From Sepioteuthis lessoniana (taxonomy: Eukaryota; Mollusca; Cephalopoda; Myopsida; Loliginidae): a stretch of DNA of 64,000 nt. The translations under genes were made by a program, and so were the position numbers. Location of the stretch: NCBI GenBank assembly GCA_963585895.1, contig OY757904.1, positions 85,334,336 to 85,398,335 of the forward strand, read 5' to 3'. Shown piece after piece: positions 36,184-50,300 of this stretch; positions within the stretch are counted from its first letter, which is position 1, and each line of letters starts with the position of its first letter. The notes beneath the pieces are model-generated. The model worked only from the letters and a program-made list of their open reading frames with translations, had not been told where the DNA came from and did not search any database.

Positions 36184-39100
36184 CTAAACTAACCCGTGCT
36201 TTATCGTTGCGCTGCCGCGAAAATGGACAAGCGAACCGACAGCTAAAGCTAACCCGTGCTTTATCGTTGCGCAGCCGTGCAAATGGACAAGGGAACCGAC
36301 AGCTAAAGCTAACCCGTGCTTTATCGTTGCGCTGCCGTGCAAATGGACAAGGGAACCGACAGCTAAAGCTAACCCGTGCTTTATCGTTGCGCTGCCGTGC
36401 AAATGGACAAGGGAATCGACAGCTAAAACTAACTTGTGCTTTATCGTTGTGCAGCCGTGGAAATGGACAAGGGAACCCACAGCTAAAGCTAACCCGTGTT
36501 TTATTGTTGCGCAGCCATGCAAATGGACAAGGGAACCGACAGCTAAAGCTAACCCGTGCTTTATCGTTGCGCTGCCGTGCAAATGGACTAGGGAACCGAC
36601 AGCTAAAGCTAACCCGTGCTTTATGGCTGCGCAGCCGTGCAAATGGACAAGGGAACCGACAGCTAAAGCTAACCCGTGCTTTATCGCTGCGCAGCCGTGT
36701 AAAGGGACAAGGGAACCGACAGCTAAAGTTAACCCGTGCTTTATAGTTGCGCTACCGTGCAAATGGACAAGGGAACCGACAGCTAAAGCTAACCCGTTCT
36801 TTATCGTTGCGCAGCCGTGCAAATGGACAAGGGAACTGACAGCTAAAGCTGACCCGTGCTTTATCGTTGCGCAGCCGTGCAAAGGGACAAGGGAACCGAC
36901 AGCTAAAGCTTACCCGTGATTTATCGTTGCACTGCCGTGCAAATGGACAGGGAACCGACAGCTAAAGCTAACCCGTGCTTAATCGTTGCGCAGCCGTGCA
37001 AATGGACAAGGGAACCGACAGCTAAAGCTAACCCGTGCTTTATCGTTGCGCAGCCGTGCAAATGGACAAGGGAACCCACAGCTAAAGTTAACCCGTGCTT
37101 TATCGTTGCGCTGCCGTGCAAATGGACAAGGAAACCGACAGCTAGAGCTACCCGTGCTTTATCGTTGCGCTGCCGTGCAAATGGACAAGGGAACCGACAG
37201 TTAAAGCTAACCCGTGCTTTATCGTTGCGCAGCCGTTCAAATTGACACGGGAATTGACAGCTAAAGCTAACCCGTGCTTTATCGATGCGCAGCCGTGCAA
37301 ATGGACAAGGGAACCGATAGCTAAAGCTAACCCGTGCTTTATCGTTGTGCTGCCGTGCAAATGGACAAGGGAACCGACAGCTAAAGCTAACCCGTGCTTT
37401 ATTGTGGGGCAGCCGTGCAAATGGACAAGGGAACCGACAGCTAAAGCTAACCCGTGCTTTATCGTTGCGCACCCGTTCAAATGGACACGGGAACCGACAG
37501 CTAAAGCTAACACGTGCTTTATCTTGTCGCAGCCGTGTAATTGGACAAGGGAATCGACAGCTAAAGCTAACTCGTGCATTATCGTTGCGCAGCCGTGGAA
37601 ATGGACAAGGGAACCCACAGCTAAAGCTAACCCGTGCTTTATCGCTGCGCAGCCGTGCAAATGGACAAGGGAACCGACAGCTAACGCTAACCCGTGCTTT
37701 ATCGTTGCGTTGCCGTGCAAATGGACAAGTGAACCGACAGCTAAAGCTAATCCGTGCTTTATCGTTGCGCTACCGTGCAAATGGACAAGGGAACCGACAG
37801 CTAAATCTAACCAATGCTTTATCATTGCGCAGCCGTGCAAATGGACAAGGGAACTGACAGCTAAAGCTAACCCGTGCTTTATCGTTGCGCAGCCGTGCAA
37901 AGGGACACGGGAACCGACAGCTAAAGCTTACCCGTGATTTATCGTTGCACTGCCGTGCAAATGGACAGGGAACCGACAGCTAAAGCTAACCCGTGATTTA
38001 TCGTTGCGCTGCCGTGCAAATGGACAAGGGAACCGACAGCTAAAGCTAACCCGTGCTTTATCGCTGCCCAGCAATGCAAATGGACAAGGGAACCGACAGC
38101 TAAAGCTAACGCATACTTTATCGTTGCGAAGCCGAGCAAATGGACAAGTGAACCGACAGCTAAAGCTAACCCGTGCTTTATCGCTGCACAGCCGTGCAAA
38201 TGGACAAGGGAACCGACAGCTAAAGCTAACCCGTGCTTTATCGCTGCGCAGCCGTGCAAATGGACAAGGGAACCGACAGCTAAAGCTAACATGTGCTTTA
38301 TCGCTGCGCAGCCGTAAAAATGGACAAGGCAACCGACAGCTAAAGCTAACCCGTGCTTTATCGTTGCGAAGCCGTGCAAATGGACAAGGGAACCGACAGC
38401 TAAAGCTTACCCGTGCTTTATCGTTGCGCTGCCGTGCAAATGGACCAGGGAACCGACAGCTAAAGCTAACCCGTTCTTTATCGTTGCGCTGCCGTGCAAA
38501 TGGACCAGGGAAACGACAGCTAAAGCTAACCCGTGCATTATCGCTGCGCAGCCGTGCAAAGGGACAAGGGAACCGACAGCTAAAGCTTACCCGTGATTTA
38601 TCGTTGCTCTGCCGTGCAAATGGCCAGGGAACCGACAGCTAAAGCTAACCTGAGTTTAATCGTTGCGCTGCCGTGCAAATGGACAAGGGAACCGACAGCT
38701 AAAGCTAACCCGGGCTTAATCGTTGCGCAGCCGTGCAAATGGACAAGGGAACCGACAGCTAAAGCTAACCTGTGCTTTATCGTTGCGCAGCCGTGCAAAT
38801 GGACAAGGGAAACGACAGCTAAAGCTAACCCGTGCTTTACCTTTGCGCAGCCGTGCAAATGGACAAGGGAACTGAGAGCTAAAATTAACCCGTGCTTTAT
38901 CGCTGCGCAGCTGCGCAAATGGACAAGGGAACCGACAGCTAAAATTAACCCGTGCTTTATCGCTGCGCAGCCGCGCAAATGGACAAGGGAACCGACAGCT
39001 AAAGCTAACCCGTGCTTTATCGTTGTGCAGCCGTGCAAATGGCCAAGGGAACCGACAGCTAAAGCTAACCCGTTCTTTATCGTTGCGCTGCCGTGCAAAT

Positions 39101-39538
39101 GGACAAGGGAACCGACAGTTAAAGCTAACCCGTGCTTTATCGTTGCGCAGCCGTTCACATGGACACGGGAACCGACAGCTAAAGCTAACCCGTGCTTTAT
39201 CGTTGCGCAGCCGTGCAAATGGACAAGGGAACCGACAGCTAAAGCTAACGCGTGCTTTATCGTTGCGCAGCCGTGGAAATGGACAAGGGAACCGACAGCT
39301 AAAGCTAACCCGTGCTTTATCGCTGCGCAGCCGTGCAAATGGACAAGGGAACCGACAGCTAATGCTTACCCGCGCTTTATCGCTGCCACGCCGTGCGAAT
39401 GGACAAGGGAACCGACAGCTAAAGCTAACCCGTGCTTTATCGTTGCGCAGACGTGCAAATGGACAAGGGAACTGACAGCTAAAGCTAACCTGTGCTTTAT
39501 CGTTGCGCTGCAGTGCAAATGGACAAGGGAACTGAGAT
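36184..39538 (+). repeat. Block 14: a-e-a-b type, 3,355-bp unit (56 monomers)
   Basis: Markers: class a 36903-36961, class e 37142-37200, class a 37921-37979, class b 38580-38638. Its length, 3,355 bp, equals that of blocks 18 and 19. Part of it (36.92-37.49 kb) matches 27.81-28.38 kb at offset 9,109. Bases 36184-38.88 kb match block 18 at offset 14,739; its end, from about 38.9 kb, matches the end of block 19 at offset 18,094. Confidence 0.9.
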
Positions 39539-41036
39539 CTAAACTAACCCGTGCTTTATCGTTTCGCAGCCGTGCAAATGGACAAGGGAACCGAAAGCTA
39601 AAGCTAACCCGTGCTTTATCGTTGCGCAGCCGTGCAAATGGACAAGGGAACCGACAGCTAAAGCTAACCAGTGCTTTATCGCTGCGCAGCCGTGCAAATG
39701 GACAAGGGAACCGACAGCTAAAGCTAACCCGTGCTTTATCGTTGCGTTGCCGTGCAAATGGACAAGTGAACCGACAGCTAAAGCTAACCCGTGCTTTATC
39801 GTTGCGCTGCCGCGAAAATGGACAAGCGAACTGACAGCTAAAGCTAACCCGTGCTTTATCGTTGCGCAGCCGTGCAAATGGACAAGGGAACTGACAGCTA
39901 AAGCTAACCTGTGCTTTATCGTTTGGCAGCCGTGCAAAGGGACAAGGGAACCGACAGCTAAAGCTTACCCGTGATTTATCGTTGCACTGCCGTGCAAATG
40001 GACAAGGGAACCGACAGCTAAAGCTAACCCGTGCTTTATCGCTGCGCAGCCGTGCAAATGGACAAGGGAACCGACAGCTAAAGCTAACCCGTGCTTCATC
40101 GTTGCGCAGCCGTGCAAATGGACAAGGAAACCGACAGCTAAAGCTAACCCGTGCTTTATCGTTGCGCAGCCGTGCAAATGGACAAGGGAACCGACAGCTA
40201 AAGCTAACCCGTGCTTTATCGTTGCGCACCCGTGCAAATGGACAAGGGAACAGACAGCTAAAGCTTACCCGTGAATTATCGTTGCACTGCCGTGCTAATG
40301 GACAGGGAACCGACAGCTAAAGCTAACCCGTGCTTTATCGTTGCGCTGCCGTGCAAATGGACAAGGGAACCGACAGCTAAAGCTAACCCGTGCTTTATCG
40401 TTGCGCCGCCGTGCAAATGGACAAGGGAACTGACAGCTAAAGCTAACCCGTGTTTTATCGTTGCGTAGCCGTGAAAATGGACAAAGGAAGTGACAGCTAA
40501 AGGTAACCCATGCTTTACCGTTGCGCAGCCGTGCAAATGGACAAGGGAACAGACAGCTAAAGCTAACCCGTGCTTTATCGCTGCCCAGCAATGCAAATGG
40601 ACAAGGGAACCGACAGCTAAAGCTAACGCATACTTTATCGTTGCGAAGCCGACCAAATGGACAAGTGAACCGACAGCTAAAGCTAACCCGTGCTTTATTG
40701 CTGCACAGCCGTGCAAATGGACAAGGGAACCGACAGCTAAAGCTAACCCGTGCTTTATCGCTGCGCAGCCGTGCAAATGGACAAGGGAACCGACAGCTAA
40801 ATCTAACATGTGCTTTATCGCTGCGCAGCCGTAAAAATGGACAAGGCAACCGACAGCTAAAGCTAACCCGTGCTTTATCGTTGCGAAGCCGTGCAAATGG
40901 TCAAGGGAACCGACAGCTAAAGCTAACCCGTGCTTTATCGTTGCGCAGCCGTGCAAATGGACAAGGAAACCGACAGCTAAAGGTAACCTGTGCTTTATCG
41001 CTGCGCAGCCGTGCCAATGGACAAGGGAACTGACAG

Positions 41037-41094
41037 CTAAAGCTTACCCGTGCTTTATCGTTGCGCAGCCGTAAATGGACAAGGGAACCGACAG
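41037..41094 (+). repeat. Class g 58-bp monomer, copy 5
   Basis: Same deletion and flanking spacing; 10,427 bp from copy 4. Confidence 0.95.
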
Positions 41095-43454
41095 CTAAAG
41101 CTAACCCGTGCTTTATCGTTTTGCTGCCGTGCAAATGGACAAGGGAACCGACAGCTAAAGCTAACCCGTGCTTTATTGTTGCGCAGCCGTGCAAATGGAC
41201 AAGGGAACCGACAGCTACAGCTAACCCGTGCTTTATCGTTGCGCAGCCGTTCAAATGGACACGGGAACCGACAGCTAAAGCTAACCCGTGCTTTATCTTA
41301 TCGCAGCCGTGCAAATGGACAAGGGAACCGACAGCTAAAGCTTACCTGTGCTTTACCGTTGCGCAGCCGTGCAAATGGACAAGGGAAGCGACATTTAAAG
41401 CAAACTCATGCTTTATCGTTGCGCAGACTTGCAAATGGACAAGTGAACCGACAGCTAAAGCTAACCCGTTCTTTATCGTTGCGCTGCCGTGCAAATGGAC
41501 CAGGGAACCGACAGCTAAAGCTAACCCGTGCTTTATCGTTGCGCTGCCGTGCAAATGGACAAGGGAACCGACAGCTAAAGCTAACCCGTGCTTTATCGTT
41601 GCGCTGCCGTGCAATTGGACAAGGGAATCGACAGCTAAGGCTAACTCGTGCTTTATCGTTGCGCAGCCGTGGAAATGGACAAGGGAACCTACAGCTAAAG
41701 CTAACCCGTGTTTTATCGCTGCGCAGCCGTGCAAATGGACAAGAGAACCGACAGCTAAAACTAACCCGTGCTTTATCGTTGCGTTGCCGTGCAAATGGAC
41801 AAGTGATCAGACAGCTAAAGCTAACCCGTGCTTTATCGTTGTGCTACCGTGCAAATGGACAAGGGAACCGACTGCTAAAGCTAACCAGTGCTTTATCGTT
41901 GCGCAGCCGTGCAAATGGACAAGGGAACTGACAGCTAAAGCTAACCCGTGTTTTATCGCTGCGCAGCCGTGCAAAAGGACCAGGGAACCGACAGCTAAAG
42001 CTTACCCGTGATTTATCGTTGCACTGCCGTGCAAATGGACAGGGAACCGACAGCTAAAGCTAACCCGTGCTTAATCGTTGCGCTGCCGTGCAAATGGACA
42101 AGGGAACCGACTGCTAAAGCTGACCTGTGCTCTATCGTTGCGCAGCCGTGGAAATGGACAAGGGAACCGACAGCGAAAGCTAACCCGTGCTTTACATTTG
42201 CGCAGCCGTGCAAATGGACAAGGGAACCGACAGGTAAAGCTAACCCGTTCTTTATCGTTGCGCTGCCGTGCAAATGGACAAGGGAACCGACAGCTAAAGC
42301 TAACCCGTGCTTTATCGTTGCGCAGCCGTGCAAATGGACAAGGGAACCGACAGCTAAAGCTAACCCGTGCTTTATCGTTGCGCAGCCGTGCAAATGGACA
42401 AGGGAACCGACAGCTAAAGCTAACCAGTGCTTTATCGCTGCGCAGCCGTGCAAATGCACAAGGGAACCGACAGCTAATGCTTACCCGTGCTTTATCGCGT
42501 CCACGCCGTGCAAATGGACATGGGAACCGACAGCTAAAGCTAACCCGTGCTTTATCGCTAAGCAGCCGTGCAAATGGACAAGGGAAACGACAGCTAAAGC
42601 TAACCCGTGCTTTATCGCGGCGCAGCCGTAAAAATGGACAGGGGAACCGACAGCTAAAGCTAACCCGTGCTTTATCGTTTCGCTGCCGTGCAAATGGACA
42701 AGGGAACCGACAGTAAAGCTAACCAGTGCTTTATTGCTGCCCAGCCGTGCAAATGGACAAGGGAACCGACAGCTAAAGCTAACCCGTGATTTATCGTTGC
42801 GCAGCCGTAAAAATGGACAAGGGAAGCGACAGCAAAAGCTAATCCGTGCTTTATCGTTGCTCAGGCGTGCAAAAGGACAAGGGAACCGACAGCTAAGGCT
42901 AACACATGCTTTATCGTTGCGCTGCAGTGCAAATGGACAAGGGAACCGACAGCTAAAGCTAACCCGTGCTTTATCGTTGCGCAGCCGTGCAAAGGGACAA
43001 GGGAACCGACAGCTAAAGCTTACCCGTGATTTATCGTTGCACTGCCGTGCAAATGGACAGGGAACCGACAGCTAAAGCTAACCCGTGCTTAATCGTTGCG
43101 CAGCCGTGCAAATGGACAAGGGAACCGACAGCTAAAGCTAACCCGTGCTTTATCGTTGCGCAGCCGTGCAAATGGACAAGGGAACCCACAGCTAAAGTTA
43201 ACCCATGCTTTATCGTTGCGCTGCCGTGCAAATGGACAAGTGAACCGACAGCTAAAGCTACCCGTGCTTTATCGTTGCGCTGCCGTGCAAATGGACAAGG
43301 GAACCGACAGTTAAAGCTAACCCGTGCTTTATCGTTGCGCAGCCGTTCAAATTGACACGGGAATTGACAGCTAAAGCTAACCCGTGCTTTATCGATGCGC
43401 AGCCGTGCAAATGGACAAGGGAACCGATAGCTAAAGCTAACCCGTGCTTTATCG

Positions 43455-43495
43455 TTGTGCTGCCGTGCAAATGGACAAGGGAACCCACAGCTAAA
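43455..43495 (+). other. 240-bp (4-monomer) deletion junction relative to block 11
   Basis: GTTGTGCTGCCGTGC, as near 28.24 kb, is joined within the same monomer to GGGAACCCACAG, as near 28.50 kb. Offset to block 11 changes from 15,219 to 14,979 here. Confidence 0.85.
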
Positions 43496-43670
43496 GCTAA
43501 CCCGTGCTTTATCGCTGCGCAGCCGTGCAAATGGACAAGGGAACCGACAGCTAAAGCTAACCCGTGCTTTATCGTTGCGCAGACGTGCAAATGGACAAGG
43601 GAACTGACAGCTAAAGCTAACCTGTGCTTTATCGTTGCGCTGCAGTGCAAATGGACAAGGGAACTGAGAG

Positions 43671-46600
43671 CTAAACTAACCCGTGCTTTATCGTTGCGCT
43701 GCCGTGCAAATGGACAAGGGAATCGACAGCTAAAACTAGGTTGTGCTTTATCGTTGTGCAGCCGTGGAAATGGACAAGGGAACCCACAGCTAAAGCTAAC
43801 CCGTGCTTTATTGTTGCGCAGCCGTGCAAATGGACAAGGGAACCGACAGCTAAAGCTAACCCGTGCTTTATCGTTGCGTTGCCGTGCAAATGGACAAGTG
43901 AACCGACAGCTAAAGCTAACCCGTGCTTTATCGTTGCGTTGCCGCGAAAATGGACAAGCGAACCGACAGCTAAAGCTAACCCGTGCTTTATCGTTGCGCA
44001 GCTGTGCAAATGGACAAGGGAACTGACAGCTAAAGCTAACCCGTGCTTTATCGTTTGGCAGCCGTGCAAAGGGACAAGGGAACCGACAGCTAAAGCTTAC
44101 CCGTGCTTTATCGTTGCGCAGCCGTGCAAATGGACAAGGGAACCGATAGCTAAAGCTAACACGTGCTTTGTCGTTGCGCTGCCGTGCAAATGGAAAAGGG
44201 AACTGACAGCTAAAGCTAACCCGTGCTTTATCGTTGCGCTGCCGTGCAAATGGACAAGGGAACCGACAGCTAAAGCTAACCCGTGCTTTATTGTGGGGCA
44301 GCCGTGCAAATGGACAAGGGAACCGACAGCTAAAGCTAACCCGTGCTTTATCGTTGCGCACCCGTTCAAATGGACACGGGAACCGACAGCTAAAGCTAAC
44401 ACGTGCTTTATCTTGTCGCAGCCGTGTAATTGGACAAGGGAATCGACAGCTAAAGCTAACTCGTGCTTTGTCGTTGCGCAGCCGTGGAAATGGACAAGGG
44501 AACCCACAGCTAAAGCTAACCCGTGCTTTATCGCTGCGCAGCCGTGCAAATGGACAAGGGAACCGACAGCTAAAGCTAACCCGTGCTTTATCGTTGCGTT
44601 GCCGTGCAAATGGACAAGTGAACCGACAGCTAAAGCTAATCCGTGCTTTATCGTTGCGCTACCGTGCAAATGGACAAGGGAACCGACAGCTAAAGCTAAC
44701 CAATGCTTTATCATTGCGCAGCCGTGCAAATGGACAAGGGAACTGACAGCTAAAGCTAACCCGTGCTTTATCGTTGCGCAGCCGTGCAAAGGGACGAGGG
44801 AACCGACAGCTAAAGCTTACCCGTGATTTATCGTTGCACTGCCGTGCTAATGGACAGGGAACCGACAGCTAAAGCTAACCCGTGCTTTATCGTTGCGCTG
44901 CCGTGCAAATGGACAAGGGAACCGACAGCTAAAGCTAACCCGTGCTTTATCGTTGCGCCGCCGTGCAAATGGACAAGGGAACTGACAGCTAAAGCTAACC
45001 CGTGTTTTATCGTTGCGTAGCCGTGAAAATGGACAAAGGAAGTGACAGCTAAAGGTAACCCATGCTTTACCGTTGCGCAGCCGTGCAAATGGACAAGGGA
45101 ACAGACAGCTAAAGCTAACCCGTGCTTTATCGCTGCCCAGCAATGCAAATGGACAAGGGAACCGACAGCTAAAGCTAACGCATACTTTATCGTTGCGAAG
45201 CCGACCAAATGGACAAGTGAACCGACAGCTAAAGCTAACCCGTGCTTTATTGCTGCACAGCCGTGCAAATGGACAAGGGAACCGACAGCTAAAGCTAACC
45301 CGTGCTTTATCGCTGCGCAGCCGTGCAAATGGACAAGGGAACCGACAGCTAAATCTAACATGTGCTTTATCGCTGCGCAGCCGTAAAAATGGACAAGGCA
45401 ACCGACAGCTAAAGCTAACCCGTGCTTTATCGTTGCGAAGCCGTGCAAATGGTCAAGGGAACCGACAGCTAAAGCTAACCCGTGCTTTATCGTTGCGCAG
45501 CCGTGCAAATGGACAAGGAAACCGACAGCTAAAGGTAACCTGTGCTTTATCGCTGCGCAGCCGTGCCAATGGACAAGGGAACTGACAGCTAAAGCTTACC
45601 CGTGCTTTATCGTTGCGCAGCCGTAAATGGACAAGGGAACCGACAGCTAAAGCTAACCCGTGCTTTATCGTTTTGCTGCCGTGCAAATGGACAAGGGAAC
45701 CGACAGCTAAAGCTAACCCGTGCTTTATTGTTGCGCAGCCGTGCAAATGGACAAGGGAACCGACAGCTACAGCTAACCCGTGCTTTATCGTTGCGCAGCC
45801 GTTCAAATGGACACGGGAACCGACAGCTAAAGCTAACCCGTGCTTTATCTTATCGCAGCCGTGCAAATGGACAAGGGAACCGACAGCTAAAGCTTACCTG
45901 TGCTTTACCGTTGCGCAGCCGTGCAAATGGACAAGGGAAGCGACATTTAAAGCAAACTCATGCTTTATCGTTGCGCAGACTTGCAAATGGACAAGTGAAC
46001 CGACAGCTAAAGCTAACCCGTTCTTTATCGTTGCGCTGCCGTGCAAATGGACCAGGGAACCGACAGCTAAAGCTAACCCGTGCTTTATCGTTGCGCTGCC
46101 GTGCAAATGGACAAGGGAACCGACAGCTAAAGCTAACCCGTGCTTTATCGTTGCGCTGCCGTGCAATTGGACAAGGGAATCGACAGCTAAGGCTAACTCG
46201 TGCTTTATCGTTGCGCAGCCGTGGAAATGGACAAGGGAACCTACAGCTAAAGCTAACCCGTGTTTTATCGCTGCGCAGCCGTGCAAATGGACAAGAGAAC
46301 CGACAGCTAAAACTAACCCGTGCTTTATCGTTGCGTTGCCGTGCAAATGGACAAGTGATCAGACAGCTAAAGCTAACCCGTGCTTTATCGTTGTGCTACC
46401 GTGCAAATGGACAAGGGAACCGACTGCTAAAGCTAACCAGTGCTTTATCGTTGCGCAGCCGTGCAAATGGACAAGGGAACTGACAGCTAAAGCTACCCCG
46501 TGTTTTATCGCTGCGCAGCCGTGCAAAAGGACCAGGGAACCGACAGCTAAAGCTTACCCGTGATTTATCGTTGCACTGCCGTGCAAATGGACAGGGAACC

Positions 46601-47325
46601 GACAGCTAAAGCTAACCCGTGCTTAATCGTTGCGCTGCCGTGCAAATGGACAAGGGAACCGACTGCTAAAGCTGACCTGTGCTCTATCGTTGCGCAGCCG
46701 TGGAAATGGACAAGGGAACCGACAGCGAAAGCTAACCCGTGCTTTACATTTGCGCAGCCGTGCAAATGGACAAGGGAACCGACAGGTAAAGCTAACCCGT
46801 GCTTTATCGTTGCGCTGCCGTGCAAATGGACAAGGGAACCGACAGCTAAAGCTAACCCGTGCTTTATCGTTGCGCAGCCGTGCAAATGGACAAGGGAACC
46901 GACAGCTAAAGCTAACCCGTGCTTTATCGTTGCGCAGCCGTGCAAATGGACAAGGGAACCGACAGCTAAAGCTAACCAGTGCTTTATCGCTGCGCAGCCG
47001 TGCAAATGCACAAGGGAACCGACAGCTAATGCTTACCCGTGCTTTATCGCGTCCACGCCGTGCAAATGGACATGGGAACCGACAGCTAAAGCTAACCCGT
47101 GCTTTATCGCTGCGCAGCCGTGCAAATGGACAAGAGAACCGACAGCTAATGCTTACCCTTGCTTTATCGCTGCCACGCCGTGCAAATGGACAAGGGAACC
47201 GACGGCTAAAGCTAACCCGTGCTTTATCGTTGCGCAGACGTGCAAATGGACAAGGGAACTGACAGCTAAAGCTAACCTGTGCTTTATCGTTGCGCTGCAG
47301 TGCAAATGGACAAGGGAACTGAGAG
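43671..47325 (+). repeat. Block 16: mosaic a-g-a type, copy of block 12 (61 monomers)
   Basis: Markers: class a 44810-44868, class g 45589-45646, class a 46547-46605. Identical in length to block 12 (offset 14,979). The differences I noticed are single bases, for example near 44170, 44470, 45575 and 46496. Confidence 0.92.
45589..45646 (+). repeat. Class g 58-bp monomer, copy 6
   Basis: Same deletion and flanking spacing; only 4,552 bp from copy 5, the shortest interval in the window. Confidence 0.95.
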
Positions 47326-50300
47326 CTAAACTAACCCGTGCTTTATCGTTGCGCTTCCGTGCAAATGGACAAGGGAACCGACAGCTAAAGCTAACCCGTG
47401 CTTTATCGTTGCGCTGCCGTAAAAAAGGAGAAGGGAACCGACAGCTAAAGCTAACCCGTGCTTTATCGTTGTGCTGCCGTGCAAATGGACAAGGGAACCG
47501 ACAGCTAAAGCTAACCCGTTCTTTATCGTTGCGATGCCGTGCAAATGGACAAGGGAACAGACAGCTAAAGCTAACCCGTGCTTTATCGTTGCGCAGCCGT
47601 TCAAATGGACAAGGGAAACGACAGTTAAAGCTAACTCGTGCTTTATCGTTGCGCAGCCTTGCAAATGGACAAGTGAACCGACAGCTAAAGCTAACCCGTT
47701 CTTTATCGTTGCGCTGCCGTGCAAATTGACCAGGGAACAGACAGCTAAAGCGAAACCGGGCTTTATCGTTGCGCAGCCGTGCAAATGGACAAGGGAACCG
47801 ACAGCTAAAGCTAACCCGTGTTTTATCGTTGCGCAGCCGTGCAAATGGACAAGGGAACCGACAGCTAAAGCTAACCCGTGATTTATCGTTGCAATGACGT
47901 GCAAATGGACAAGTGAACCGACAGCTAAAGCTAACCCGTGCTTAATCGTTTCGCAGCCGTGCAAATGGACAAGGGAACCGACAGCTAAAGCTAACCCGTG
48001 CTTTATCGCTGCGCAGCCGTGGAAATGGACAAGGGAACCGACAGCTAATGCTTACCTGTGCTTTATCGTTGCGCATGCGTGCAAATGGACAAGGGAACCG
48101 ACAGCTAAAGCTAACCAATGCTTTATCGTTGCTCAGCTGTTCACAGGGACACGGGAACCAACAGCTAAAGCTAACCCGTGCTTTATCGTTGCGCAGCCGT
48201 GCAAATGGACAAGGGAACCGACAGCTAAAGCTAACCCGTGCTTTATCGCTGCGCAGCCGTGCCAATGGACAAGGGAAGCGACAGCTAATGCTTACCCGTG
48301 CTTTATCGCTGCCACTCCGTGCAAATGGACAAGGGAACCGACAGCTAAAGCTAACCCGTGCTTTATCGTTGCGCTGCCGTGCAAATGGACAAGTGAACCG
48401 ACAGCTAAAGCTTACCCGTGCTTAATCGTTGCGCTACCGTGCAAATGGATAAGGGAACCGACAGCTAAAGCTAACCCGTGCTTTATCGTTTGGCAGCCGT
48501 GCAAATGGACAAGGGAACCGACAGCTAAAGCTAACCCGTGTTTTATCGCTGCGCAGCCGTGCAAATGGACAAGGGAACCGACAGCTAAAACTTACCCGTG
48601 CTTTATCACTGCCACGCCGTGCAAATGGACCAGGGAACCGACAGCTAAAGCTAACCCGTGCTTTATCGCTGTGCAGCCGTGCAAATAGACAAGGGAACCG
48701 ACAGGTAAAGCTAACCCGTGCTTCATCGTTGCGCAGCCGTGCAAATGGACAAGGAAACCGACAGCTAAAGCTAACCCGTGCTTTATCGTTGCGCAGCCGT
48801 GCAAATGGACAAGGGATCCGACAGCTAAAGCTAACCCGTGCTTTATCGTTGCGCTGCCGTGCAAATGGACAAGGGAACCGACAGCTAAAGCTAACCCGTG
48901 CTTTATCGTTGCGCACCCGTGCAAATGGACAAGGGAACTGACAGCTAAAGCTAACCCGTGCTTTATCGTTGCGCAGCCGTGCAAAGGGACAAGGGAACCG
49001 ACAGCTAAAGCTTACCCGTGATTTATCGTTGCACTGCCGTGCAAATGGACAGGGAACCGACAGCTAAAGCAAACCTGTGCTTTATCGTTGCGCAGCCTTG
49101 CAAATGGACAAGTGAACAGACAGCTAAAGCTAACCCGTTCTTTATCGTTGCACTGCCGTGCAAATGGACCAGGGAACCGACAGTTAAAGCTAACCCGTGC
49201 TTTATCGTTGCGCAGCCTTGCACATGGACAAGTGAACCGACAGCTAAAGCTAACCCGTTCTTTATCGTGGCGCTGCCGTGCAAATGGACCAGGGAACCGA
49301 CAGCTAAAGCTAACCCGTGCTTTATCGCTGCACAGCCGTGCAAAGGGACAAGGGAACCGACAGCTAAAGCTAACCCGGGCTTAATCGTTGCGCAGCCGTG
49401 CAAATGGACAAGGGAACCGACAGCTAAAGCTAACCCGTGATTTATCGTTGCGCTGCCGTGCAAATGGCCAGGGAACCGACAGCTAAAGCTAACCTGTGCT
49501 TAATCGTTGCGCTGCCGTGCAAATGGACAAGGGAACCGACAGCTAAAGCTAACCCGGGCTTAATCGTTGCGCAGCCGTGCAAATGGACAAGGGAACCGAC
49601 AGCTAAAGCTGACCTGTGCTTTATCGTTGCGCAGCCGTGCAAATGGACAAGGGAACCGACAGCTAAAGCTAACCCGTGCTTTACCTTTGCGCAGCCGTGC
49701 AAATGGACAAGGGAACTGACAGCTAAAATTAACCCGTGCTTTATCGCTGCGCAGCAGCGCAAATGGACAAGGGAACCGACAGCTAAAGCTAACCCGTGCT
49801 TTATCGTTGCGCTGCCGTGCAAATGGACAAGGGAACCGACAGCTAAAGCTAACCCGTGCTTTACCTTTGCGCCGCCGTGCAAATGGACAAGGGAACTGAC
49901 AGCTAAAATTAACCCGTGCTTTATCGCTGCGCAGCCGCGCAAATGGACAAGGGAACCGACAGCTAAAGCTAACCCGTGCTTTATCGTTGCGCAGCCGTGC
50001 AAATGGCCAAGGGAACCGACAGCTAAAGCTAACCCGTGCTTCATCGTTGCGCAGCCGTTCACATGGACACGGGAACCGACAGCTAAATCTAACCCGTGCT
50101 TTATCGTTGCGCAGCCGTGCAAATGGACAAGGGAACCGACAGCTAAAGCTAACCCGTGCTTTATCGTTGCGCAGCCGTGCAAATCGACAAGGGAACCGAC
50201 AGCTAAAGCTAACCAGTGCTTTATCGCTGCGCAGCCGTGCAAATGGACAAGGGAACCGACAGCTAATGCTTACCCTTGCTTTATCGCTGCCACGCCGTGC

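Larger units (their letters stand above)
39539..43670 (+). repeat. Block 15: a-g-a-d-a-e fusion block (69 monomers)
   Basis: Markers: class a 40258-40316, class g 41037-41094, class a 41995-42053, class d 42714-42772, class a 43013-43071, class e 43252-43310. It combines an a-g-a block (40.27-42.54 kb, offset 10,427 to block 12) with the right end of an a-a-b-d-a-e block (from 42.54 kb, offset 15,219 to block 11). This fusion occurs once in the window. A 240-bp loss relative to block 11 lies near 43,470. Confidence 0.9.
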
